Shown piece by piece: positions 1-6,689 of a stretch of 64,000 nucleotides of DNA (within the stretch, counting starts at the first letter, position 1; the number at the start of each line of letters is the position of its first letter). The notes under the pieces were generated by a model. It saw only the letters and a list, made by a program, of their open reading frames with translations, was not told the origin of the DNA and did no database searches. The position numbers and the translations under genes were made by a program. The DNA comes from Pseudomonadota bacterium (GTDB lineage Bacteria; Pseudomonadota; Gammaproteobacteria; Steroidobacterales; Steroidobacteraceae): the NCBI GenBank assembly GCA_963204835.1, contig CAUJHJ010000057.1:1-64000 (forward strand), read 5' to 3'.

Positions 1-2
1 AG

Positions 3-77
3 TGGTGGACGGTGCAGGGATTGAACCTGCGACCCCTGCCGTGTGAAAGCAGTGCTCTACCGCTGAGCTAACCGTCC
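3..77 (-). tRNA. tRNA-Val (anticodon CAC)
   Basis: The reverse strand folds as a full cloverleaf. The acceptor stem GGACGGT pairs with ACCGTCC, followed by discriminator A and an encoded CCA. The D arm is GCTC...GAGC, the anticodon stem is CTGCT/GGCAG (one G-U pair) with loop TTCACAC, and the T arm is GCAGG-TTCAATC-CCTGC. Loop positions 34-36 read CAC, so it decodes GUG valine. Confidence 0.95.
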
Positions 78-98
78 GCCGGGGGCGAGAGGGCGGGG

Positions 99-127
99 AT
101 TCTAAGGGCCCCGCCGGGGCGAATCAA
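99..127 (-). promoter_or_regulatory. Candidate sigma70 promoter of tRNA-Val
   Basis: On the minus strand TTGATT (127-122) and TAGAAT (104-99) are separated by 17 bases. They match the -35 and -10 consensus at 4/6 and 5/6. Transcription would start near 92, about 15 bases before the tRNA. The sequence after the -10 is GC-rich, as in stringently controlled stable-RNA promoters. The -35 box overlaps the phaC stop codon, so the promoter sits in the phaC 3' end. A small GCCCC-GCC-GGGGC inverted repeat (108-120) lies in the spacer. Confidence 0.5.
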
Positions 128-1191
128 TCGGCCGGCCGCGCCGCGAGCCAGGCCGCTATGGCCGGTGGCACGGTATCGCGCGCTTGCGCGCTCACGTACA
201 TGCCGATATGGCCGGTGTCGACCGGCATCGCGGTGTAGTCCCGCGTGCCGAGGTACTGCGCCAGGGGAACGCTCGCGCTCGGTGGCACGATGTGGTCCTG
301 CGTCGCATAGATGTTGAGCACCGGCTGGCCGATGTCGCGCAGCGAAACCTTGCGACCGCCGATCTCGAGCGTGCCCGCGACCAGGCGGTTTTCCTGGTAG
401 AACCCTTTCACGAACTGGCGGAAGAGCTCGGCGGGCATGTCGGGGCTGTCGAAGATCCAGCGCTCCATGCGCACGAACTCCGCGAGCTTCGCGGCGGATG
501 CGCCCGAGCGCACGAGATCGACGTATTTCTGCTGCATCAGGCGAAAAGGGCGCAGTGCGAGATAGGCGTTGTTGAGCAGCTGCCCCGGGATGTTGCCGTT
601 CGCCGCCATCAGGTCGATGTCGATCCCGGCGACCCAGCGTGACAGCAGGTCTTCAGGCGTCCTGAAGTCGACCGGCGTGACCATGGCGATGAGATTGCGC
701 ACCTGCGGGGCATGCAGCGCCGTGTAGCAGAGGCTGAAGGTGCCGCCCTGGCAGACGCCGAGCAGGTTGAGCGCCCCGATTCCCTGCGTCGCGAGGATCT
801 CCTGCACGGCGCCGTCGAGGTACCTCTCCACGTAGTCCTCGAGCGCGAGGAAGCGATCGCCGCCGTCCGGACGGCCCCAGTCGACCAGGTAGACGTCGAG
901 CCCGGCGTCCAGCAGGCCCCGGATGAGCGAGCGGTCGGGTGCCAGGTCGAGGATGTACGGTCGATTGACGAGCGCGAACACCACAAGCACCGGCGGCAGT
1001 CCCGCGGGACGCGCGATGGCGCGGTAGCGATACAGCGTGACCTTGTCCTGTTTCCACACCGCATCGCGCGCCGAGGCGCCATCGCCTGATTCGCTCGAGG
1101 CCAGCAGTGCCTGCTGCATGGCCGCGGCGCGCTGCGCAAACTCCGCGAGGTCCGCGGCCGCCCGGGACGGGTCGAAGGCGCGCTCGCTCAT
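124..1191 (-). CDS. phaC: Class III poly(3-hydroxyalkanoate) synthase subunit PhaC
   Basis: The 355-residue length is typical of the catalytic PhaC of two-subunit (class III) PHA synthases, which polymerise 3-hydroxyacyl-CoA on storage granules. It is an alpha/beta-hydrolase fold protein. The lipase-like box G-V-C-Q-G-G places the nucleophile at Cys147. Asp299 (in ATQDHIVPP) and His328 (in DTGHIG) complete the triad, at almost the same numbers as the well-studied Allochromatium enzyme. The start ATG overlaps the phaE stop by four bases (ATGA), so the two subunits are translationally coupled. A different, class I synthase lies at 4058-5830. I am confident of the family; substrate chain-length preference cannot be read from sequence, though class III enzymes usually prefer short chains. 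Confidence 0.95.
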   Translation of the reverse strand: MSERAFDPSRAAADLAEFAQRAAAMQQALLASSESGDGASARDAVWKQDKVTLYRYRAIARPAGLPPVLVVFALVNRPYILDLAPDRSLIRGLLDAGLDVYLVDWGRPDGGDRFLALEDYVERYLDGAVQEILATQGIGALNLLGVCQGGTFSLCYTALHAPQVRNLIAMVTPVDFRTPEDLLSRWVAGIDIDLMAANGNIPGQLLNNAYLALRPFRLMQQKYVDLVRSGASAAKLAEFVRMERWIFDSPDMPAELFRQFVKGFYQENRLVAGTLEIGGRKVSLRDIGQPVLNIYATQDHIVPPSASVPLAQYLGTRDYTAMPVDTGHIGMYVSAQARDTVPPAIAAWLAARPAD

Positions 1192-1943
1192 CGTTTGCGC
1201 GGCGCACGCGGCTTCTTCGGCCGCGGCGCCGGCCGGCCCGTCTTCGCCCCGCGTGAAGGCTGCGACGCCGCCTGGGCGACCTCGAGTGCCACGATACGGC
1301 GGATCAGGGCATTGACCTCATCGCGCGTCGGCAGGTCGAGCACGCGCGCCCAGTCCTCGACCTGCGAACGCTGCTCGCGCCGCAGTTCATTCAGCGCGTT
1401 GATCAGCTCGGCCTGCGTCTGGCAGTAGTCCGCGCGATGGGCGCGGTCCGCATAGGCCGATTCCGCGCATTCGATCCAGGCGGAATAGAGCGACGCGGGG
1501 TCGGGCGAAGCCTGCTGCGATCGCGCGGCGAAGCGCTGCAACGCTTCGCGCGCGATGTCGGCGCCGTGCACGAGCATGCGCGCGTGCAGCTCGAGGGCGC
1601 GCGATTGCAGCGACGGAATGCGGTCGGACCCGCTGAGCGGTCCCTGTGTCGCGCTCGCGCCGAATGCGCCGGCATTGCGCAGCACGCCGAACGGGTCGGT
1701 GCGCCCCGACTCGACCGTCCGTAGCCAGGCGCCGAGGCGTTCGAACAGTGGCGGCCCGCCATCTTCCGCCCCCTTGCCGATCTCCGCGGCGAGCGCCTGC
1801 ATCAGCGCGATGTGCTGCTCGCAGGCGGCAATGAACTGCTGCAGCGATGCACCGCCGGGCATGGAGCCCGGGGTGGCGCCCCCAAAGGGCGCGCGCGCGA
1901 AGAGCGTCCACCAGTCCGGAATGCTGCCGAATGACGCCGTCAT
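1188..1943 (-). CDS. phaE: Class III PHA synthase accessory subunit PhaE
   Basis: PhaE is the non-catalytic partner of class III PhaC and is needed for full synthase activity and granule association. The protein (251 residues from ATG 1943) starts MTASFGSIPDWWTLF, has a helical Glu/Gln/Arg-rich middle, and ends in a basic Pro/Lys/Arg tail (RPAPRPKKPRAPRKR). A GTG at 1964 in the same frame is a possible longer start, but the ATG gives the more family-like N-terminus. It precedes phaC with a 4-base overlap. The promoter must lie in the 1944-2155 gap shared with divergent phaR. PhaE proteins are poorly conserved, so the call rests on length, composition and its partner. Confidence 0.85.
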   Translation of the reverse strand: MTASFGSIPDWWTLFARAPFGGATPGSMPGGASLQQFIAACEQHIALMQALAAEIGKGAEDGGPPLFERLGAWLRTVESGRTDPFGVLRNAGAFGASATQGPLSGSDRIPSLQSRALELHARMLVHGADIAREALQRFAARSQQASPDPASLYSAWIECAESAYADRAHRADYCQTQAELINALNELRREQRSQVEDWARVLDLPTRDEVNALIRRIVALEVAQAASQPSRGAKTGRPAPRPKKPRAPRKR

Positions 1944-2117
1944 GCCATGCGCCCGGCACCGCACCCGGTGCCGACCCCCGTGATTTGCATCGCAAAATGC
2001 GCCAATGGTTCGTTCCGCACCTCGGTCAACAGCCCATGAAGTTCATTAACCATATGAATTATTTGGTACTTTTATGGATTGCAGCCCAGTGGCGGAGCGG
2101 ATTTTCCCCATGTTACA

Positions 2118-2128
2118 TTGCGGTGCAA
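2118..2128. promoter_or_regulatory. TTGC-GGT-GCAA inverted repeat in the phaE/phaR divergent region
   Basis: The 212-base gap between divergent phaE and phaR contains a conspicuously AT-rich stretch (about 2040-2075), a likely promoter zone. It also holds the perfect inverted repeat TTGC-GGT-GCAA, 28 bases before the phaR start. PhaR regulators bind TGC/GCA-rich palindromes in other bacteria, so this could be an autoregulatory PhaR operator. The assignment to PhaR is inference. Confidence 0.4.
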
Positions 2129-2155
2129 AGCAACCTTGTGCGTGGCGGGGCAAGC

Positions 2156-2644
2156 ATGGCCGAAGCGCGTGTCATCAAGAAATACTCCAACCGTCGTCTC
2201 TATGACGCCACGGCGAGCCGCCATGTCACCCTCGAGGACCTGCGCAAGCTGATCATCGGCGGCGCGAAGATCAAGGTTGTCGACGACAAGTCCGGCGAAG
2301 ATCTCACGCGGCAGATCCTGCTGCAGATCATCGCCGAACAGGAGCAGTTTGGCACGCCGGTGCTGTCCACCGAGCTGCTCGAGGCGATCGTGCGCTTCTA
2401 CGGCAACCCCGTGCAGGAAGTCTTCACCCGTTACCTCGAACAGAGCCTCGGCGGCATCATGCAGCAGCAGCGCGTGATGCAGCACGAGATGGCGCGCGCG
2501 CTCGAATCACCGATGGCACCGCTCGCCGAGCTCGCCCGGCAGAACATGGAACTGTGGGCGCAGATGCAGGCGTCGATGCTGTCGAGCGTCACGCCGGCGC
2601 CACCCGCGGACCCCGCGAAACCCGATCATCCACGCAAGCGCTGA
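2156..2644 (+). CDS. phaR: Polyhydroxyalkanoate synthesis repressor PhaR
   Basis: PhaR is a DNA-binding repressor that also binds PHA granules, so phasin and synthesis genes are derepressed once polymer forms. The 162-residue protein begins MAEARVIKKYSNRRLYDATAS, the hallmark of the N-terminal PHB accumulation regulatory domain (roughly residues 1-62). A second PHB-accumulation domain follows (about 65-105, with RFYGNPVQEVFTRYLEQSL). An Ala/Pro-rich tail ends the protein. The frame stays open far upstream, but ATG 2156 is preceded by a GGCGGGG purine-rich site and matches the conserved N-terminus. It is divergent from phaEC and followed after 20 bases by a reductase gene. Confidence 0.93.
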   Translation: MAEARVIKKYSNRRLYDATASRHVTLEDLRKLIIGGAKIKVVDDKSGEDLTRQILLQIIAEQEQFGTPVLSTELLEAIVRFYGNPVQEVFTRYLEQSLGGIMQQQRVMQHEMARALESPMAPLAELARQNMELWAQMQASMLSSVTPAPPADPAKPDHPRKR

Positions 2645-2664
2645 GCCTTGCTGAAAGTACTCGC

Positions 2665-3426
2665 ATGCAGCTGACAGGTTGTACCACGGTCGTCACGGGC
2701 GCGGCGCGCGGCATCGGTCGCGCGATGGCGCTGCGCTTTGCCAGGGAAGGGTCGAACCTCGCGCTGATCGACCTGCGGCTCGAGGACCTCGCGGCAACGG
2801 CTTCGCTCGTGCAGGACCTCGGTGTCGAGGTGCGCGGCTACGCGGCCAATGTCGCGGACGAGCAGGCGGTGTGCGGCGTGATGGAGGAGATCGTCGCGGA
2901 TTTCGGCCGCATCGACGTGCTCGTCAACAACGCCGGCATCGTGAAGGACGCGCTCCTGATCAAGGTGCGCGACGGCGAGGTCGTCGACAAGCTGTCGCTG
3001 TCGAACTGGCAGTCCGTCATCGACGTGAACCTGACCGGCGTGTTCCTCTGCGGCCGCGAGGCGGCGACCCACATGGTGAAGCGGGGGCAGGGCGGGGTGA
3101 TCATCAACATCTCGAGCGTCTCGCGCCATGGCAACACGGGACAGACGAACTACAGCGCGGCGAAAGCCGGCGTCGAATCGATGGCGGTCGTGTGGGCCAA
3201 GGAGCTCGCGCGCTATGGCATTCGCGCCGGCGCCATCGCGCCAGGCTATTCGCGCACCGACATCCTCTCGTCCATGAAGCCGGAACTGCTCGAGCGCATC
3301 GTTGCGCCGGTGCCGGCCGGTCGCCTCGGTGAGCCGGAGGAGATCGCGGAGGCGGCGCTGTTCATCGCCCGCAACGATTTCTTCACCGGGCGCTGCCTCG
3401 ATCTCGACGGCGGGCTCCGGATCTAG
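2665..3426 (+). CDS. Short-chain dehydrogenase/reductase, 3-oxoacyl (acetoacetyl-CoA) reductase type
   Basis: This 253-residue classical SDR has an N-terminal TGAARGIG dinucleotide-binding motif, a structural NNAG and the catalytic Ser/Tyr/Lys set in NISSVSRHGNTGQTNYSAAK. The C-terminal GR-LGEPEEIA...LDLDGG matches FabG/PhaB-type ketoacyl reductases. A short insertion after NNAG (around VRDGEVVDKLSLSNW) marks a subfamily distinct from the phaB at 5894. Its place between phaR and the phasin gene suggests reduction of 3-ketoacyl-CoA to a PHA precursor, but no substrate-defining residue is visible. The frame is open upstream into phaR. ATG 2665 gives the normal SDR N-terminus with a weak TGAAAG site. 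Confidence 0.85.
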   Translation: MQLTGCTTVVTGAARGIGRAMALRFAREGSNLALIDLRLEDLAATASLVQDLGVEVRGYAANVADEQAVCGVMEEIVADFGRIDVLVNNAGIVKDALLIKVRDGEVVDKLSLSNWQSVIDVNLTGVFLCGREAATHMVKRGQGGVIINISSVSRHGNTGQTNYSAAKAGVESMAVVWAKELARYGIRAGAIAPGYSRTDILSSMKPELLERIVAPVPAGRLGEPEEIAEAALFIARNDFFTGRCLDLDGGLRI

Positions 3427-3542
3427 GCGAAATTCGAATGCACCGCGTTAAAATATTTCTGCATAAGGGTTCATATAGCTAACAATATATAAGAAAAACA
3501 ATATGATATAGAAAATGCCGTCTCTGTGAACGGGTATTGTGC

Positions 3543-3560
3543 AGCGCATACAAATGCGCT
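3543..3560. promoter_or_regulatory. Perfect 7-bp inverted repeat upstream of the phasin gene
   Basis: AGCGCAT-ACAA-ATGCGCT lies 50 bases before the phasin ATG, just downstream of a very AT-rich stretch (about 3445-3520, including TATATA and GATATA runs) that probably carries the phasin promoter. The symmetry and position suggest an operator. PhaR is the obvious candidate regulator because it controls phasin genes in other species. That assignment is inference. Confidence 0.45.
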
Positions 3561-3610
3561 AGGATGCGCCCATCGATTCGCTGACACCCCCGTTGCACTG
3601 GAGTACCGAC

Positions 3611-3970
3611 ATGACCGAGAAGTTTGACGTGAACAGCTGGCTCAAGACCTACCGCGACGCCTTCGCCCCCGCGCAGCGCGCGCAGGCCGAAGCCCTCAAG
3701 GCCTTCGAGCGCTTTGCCCGCCACCAGTACGCCGTCGCCGGCGACTGCCTCGAGTTTTCGCTGAACGCCGCCAAGGCCGCGTTCGCCGCGAAGCCGGGTG
3801 ACGACTTCGCCGCCGCGCAGCGTGAGCTGGGCAGCGAGATCAGCACCCGCCTGCAGAAGCGTGCCGAGGAACTTGCGACGATTGCCACCGAGGCGCAGAG
3901 CTCGCTCTCGGGCGCGTTCGCCGACGCGGCCGAGTCGGTGGTGGCACCGGCCCGCAAGAAGGCTGCCTGA
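3611..3970 (+). CDS. phaP: Phasin family protein (PHA granule coat)
   Basis: Phasins coat PHA granules and set their number and size. This 119-residue protein is almost entirely amphipathic helix, rich in Ala, Glu, Lys and Arg, and starts MTEKFDVNSWLKTYRDAFAP, typical of the Phasin_2 type. It ends in a basic APARKKAA tail. ATG 3611 is chosen over an in-frame ATG at 3593 because it matches the family start. The gene stands alone between an AT-rich promoter region with an inverted repeat and a strong terminator hairpin. That arrangement is expected for a highly expressed, separately controlled phasin. Confidence 0.88.
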   Translation: MTEKFDVNSWLKTYRDAFAPAQRAQAEALKAFERFARHQYAVAGDCLEFSLNAAKAAFAAKPGDDFAAAQRELGSEISTRLQKRAEELATIATEAQSSLSGAFADAAESVVAPARKKAA

Positions 3971-4003
3971 TCGAGCCCGGCATCGCCGCATCGATCGAGT
4001 AAC

Positions 4004-4043
4004 ATGGGCCGGGGCGGTGAAGCCGCTCCGGCCCATTTCATTT
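4004..4043 (+). terminator. Rho-independent terminator after phaP
   Basis: GGGCCGGGGCGG (4006-4017) pairs with CCGCTCCGGCCC (4023-4034) through a 5-base loop, with one G-T pair. Two further flanking A-T pairs extend the stem to 14 bp. A T-rich stretch (TTTCATTTC) follows. It should end the phasin transcript. An ATG at 4004 in the phaC frame lies in the stem and is not a credible start. Confidence 0.75.
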
Positions 4044-4057
4044 CGGAGTTCTCCCGC

Positions 4058-5830
4058 TTGAACAAAGACCGGTCGAAACGCAGCGACTCGACACGATCGA
4101 AGCCCGCTGCAGACGCCGTCCAGGGCGAAGCAGCGCAAGACCTGCAGCGCGAGTTCCGTGTCCGCCTCGCGGCGTTGACCGGCGGCCTGGCGCCCGAAGA
4201 CTACGGGCAGGCGTGGTGGGACTGGCTGTTCGGCCTCGCCAAGGCGCCCGACCGCGGCGCGGCGCTCGCGGCCAGCGCGGCCGGGAAGGCACTCGACAAC
4301 TGGAACTATGCGATGCGCGCCGCCTCCGCCGGCGAGCCGCCGACGACCCATCCGCAATTCTCGGGCGAGGCCTGGAACACCTGGCCGTTCAACATCTACG
4401 CGCGCGCCTACTCGAACTGGGACTCGTGGTGGCGCGAAGCGCTCGCGGCGCCGCCCGACATGCCCACCCGAAGCCGCCAGTTGATGGAATTTGCGGGTCG
4501 CCAGGCGTCGACGGCGGCTTCGCCCGCGAACTACCTCGCGACGAACCCCGAATTGATCGAGGCGACGCGCGCCGAGGCGGGCCAGAACCTGGTGAGGGGG
4601 TTCGGGAACTTCGTCGACGACCTGACGCGGCTCGTGGAGGACCGCCCGCCGGCGGGTACCGAGCAGTACGCAGTCGGTGAAAAAGTGGCGGTCACCCCGG
4701 GCCAGGTGATCCTGCGCAATCGCCTGATCGAGCTGATCCAGTACTCGCCGCAGACGCAGGAGGTGCAGGCCGAGCCGGTCCTGATCACCCCCGCCTGGAT
4801 CATGAAGTACTACGTGCTCGACCTGTCGCCGCACAATTCGCTGGTGCGCTACCTCGTCGAGCGCGGGCATACCGTTTTCCTGATCTCGTGGAAGAACCCG
4901 ACCGAGGCGGACCGCGACCTCGGCATGGACGACTACGTCCGCGAGGGCATCTTCGCGGCGCTCGACGCGGTCAACTCGGTGGTGCCGGCGCGCAAGGTGC
5001 ATGCGCTCGGCTACTGCATCGGCGGCACTTTGCTGACCATCGCGGCGGCCGCGCTGGCGCAGGCCGGCGACCAGCGGCTCGCCTCGATGACGCTGCTGGC
5101 CGCGCAGGCGGATTTCTCGGAACCGGGCGAATTGTCGCTGTTCATCAGCCCGCGGCAGATCGACATGCTGGAGGCTGTGATGCACCGGGCCGGCGTGCTC
5201 GACAGCAAGCGCATGGGCGCCGCCTTCGCCTTGTTGCGATCGCAGGACCTCCTGTGGTCGCCGACCGTGAAGAAGTACCTGCGTGGCGAGGCCGAACGGC
5301 CGAACGACCTGATGTCCTGGAACGCGGATGGCACCCGCATGCCCTGGCGCATGCACACGGAATACCTGACACGCCTCTACCTCGAGAACGAGCTCGCCCG
5401 GGGCGCGTTCACTTTCGCGGGCGAAAAGCTCGACCTCGCACGCATCACGCTGCCGACCTTCGTGGTCGGTACCGAGACGGATCACGTCGCGCCGTGGCGA
5501 TCCGTGTACAAGCTGCGCTCGCTGATCCGCTCGGCGGACTACACTTTCCTGCTGACGAGCGGTGGGCACAATGCCGGCATCGTCACGGGACCCGAGCATC
5601 CAAAGCGCCGCTATCGCGTGCGGGCCTGGCAGGACGCCACGACGACGCTGCCCGCCGACGAGTGGGAAAAGTCCGCGCCGATCGTGCCGGGCGCGTGGTG
5701 GCCCGAATGGGACCGGTGGCTCACCGCGCATTCGGGCGCAAGGCGCGTGCCGCCGCCGCCGATGGGCAATGTGGCCGCGGGACTGGCGCCGCTCGCGGCC
5801 GCACCCGGAGAGTATGTGCGAGCGCGCTGA
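4058..5830 (+). CDS. phaC: Class I poly(3-hydroxyalkanoate) polymerase PhaC
   Basis: This single-subunit PHA synthase has an N-terminal PhaC_N domain (about residues 60-235) followed by an alpha/beta-hydrolase domain. The lipase-like box is G-Y-C-I-G-G. Counting from the TTG at 4058, the nucleophile is Cys320, the aspartate in TETDHVAPW is Asp475, and the histidine in SGGHNAG is His504. Total length is 590, almost exactly the Cupriavidus enzyme (589 residues, Cys319). That agreement and a GGAG site nine bases upstream support the TTG. The in-frame ATG at 4004 lies inside the phaP terminator. It is followed after 63 bases by phaB. It coexists with the class III synthase at 124-1943. Confidence 0.93.
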   Translation: MNKDRSKRSDSTRSKPAADAVQGEAAQDLQREFRVRLAALTGGLAPEDYGQAWWDWLFGLAKAPDRGAALAASAAGKALDNWNYAMRAASAGEPPTTHPQFSGEAWNTWPFNIYARAYSNWDSWWREALAAPPDMPTRSRQLMEFAGRQASTAASPANYLATNPELIEATRAEAGQNLVRGFGNFVDDLTRLVEDRPPAGTEQYAVGEKVAVTPGQVILRNRLIELIQYSPQTQEVQAEPVLITPAWIMKYYVLDLSPHNSLVRYLVERGHTVFLISWKNPTEADRDLGMDDYVREGIFAALDAVNSVVPARKVHALGYCIGGTLLTIAAAALAQAGDQRLASMTLLAAQADFSEPGELSLFISPRQIDMLEAVMHRAGVLDSKRMGAAFALLRSQDLLWSPTVKKYLRGEAERPNDLMSWNADGTRMPWRMHTEYLTRLYLENELARGAFTFAGEKLDLARITLPTFVVGTETDHVAPWRSVYKLRSLIRSADYTFLLTSGGHNAGIVTGPEHPKRRYRVRAWQDATTTLPADEWEKSAPIVPGAWWPEWDRWLTAHSGARRVPPPPMGNVAAGLAPLAAAPGEYVRAR

Positions 5831-5893
5831 GTCGCGCCAGAGTTTACGATCGGTCCCGCAGGGCGCACTCTCGATGCAAAAGAGGAGAACCCC

Positions 5894-6643
5894 ATGGGAG
5901 CAGGCAATCGTCGGGTCGCGTACGTCACGGGTGGCATGGGCGGGATCGGGTCCGCGATCTGCCGGAGGCTTTGCGAGAGCGGCCACGTGGTCGTTGCCGG
6001 ATGCGGACCGGGGTCGCAGCGCAAGGACCGCTGGATCTCCGACATGCGCGCAGCCGGCTTCGATGTCCATGCCTCCGAAGGCAATGTCGCCGACTGGGAA
6101 TCGACGCGCGCCGCATTCCAGAAGGTCAATGCGGAAATCGGCCCCATCGACGTGCTGGTCAACAACGCGGGCATCACGCGCGACGGCACTTTCCGCAGGA
6201 TGTCGTACCAGGACTGGCACGACGTCATCGAGACCAACCTCAACAGCCTGTTCCATGTCACCAAGCAGGTGATCGACGGCATGATCGACCGCGGCTGGGG
6301 CCGCATCGTGAACATTTCATCGGTCAACGGCCAGAAGGGGCAGTTCGGCCAGACGAACTACTCGACCGCGAAGGCCGGCATCCACGGATTCACGATGGCG
6401 CTCGCGCAGGAAGTGGCCGCGCGCGGCGTGACCGTCAACACGGTTTCGCCGGGCTATGTCGGCACCGACATGGTGCGCGCCATCCGTCCGGACGTGCTCG
6501 AGAAGATCGTCGCATCGATTCCGATCCGGCGGCTCGGCGAGCCGGAGGAAATCGCGAGCATCGTCGCCTGGCTCTCGTCGGACCAGGCAGGATTTGCGAC
6601 GGGCGCCGACTTCTCGCTGAACGGCGGCCTGCACATGGGCTGA
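5894..6643 (+). CDS. phaB: Acetoacetyl-CoA reductase PhaB
   Basis: PhaB reduces acetoacetyl-CoA to (R)-3-hydroxybutyryl-CoA with NADPH, supplying monomer to the synthase. The 249-residue SDR has an N-terminal YVTGGMGGIG nucleotide-binding motif, NNAGITRDGTF, catalytic NISSVNGQKGQFGQTNYSTAK and PGYVGTDMV. All are close to the characterised PhaB family, notably the SVNGQKGQFGQTNYS segment. GAGGAG (5883-5888) precedes the ATG at a good distance. No beta-ketothiolase (phaA) gene is present in the window, so acetoacetyl-CoA must come from a gene elsewhere. Confidence 0.93.
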   Translation: MGAGNRRVAYVTGGMGGIGSAICRRLCESGHVVVAGCGPGSQRKDRWISDMRAAGFDVHASEGNVADWESTRAAFQKVNAEIGPIDVLVNNAGITRDGTFRRMSYQDWHDVIETNLNSLFHVTKQVIDGMIDRGWGRIVNISSVNGQKGQFGQTNYSTAKAGIHGFTMALAQEVAARGVTVNTVSPGYVGTDMVRAIRPDVLEKIVASIPIRRLGEPEEIASIVAWLSSDQAGFATGADFSLNGGLHMG

Positions 6644-6645
6644 TG

Positions 6646-6668
6646 GTGCGCGGGAAGCCCGGGCGCAC
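6646..6668 (+). terminator. GC-rich hairpin between phaB and gltX
   Basis: GTGCGC (6646-6651) pairs with GCGCAC (6663-6668), and GGG/CCC can pair inside. Only a short T-poor tail (TCTGCT) follows, so termination would be weak or partial. It lies in the 46-base gap between phaB and the gltX start. Confidence 0.3.
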
Positions 6669-6689
6669 TCTGCTAACATGCGCCGCCCC

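Noticed and set aside
3479-6256. A 925-codon open frame on the minus strand opposite phaP, phaC and phaB
   Set aside because: It is fully antisense to three well-supported genes, has an Arg/His/Val-rich composition without any recognisable domain, and results from the high-GC codon pattern of the sense genes.
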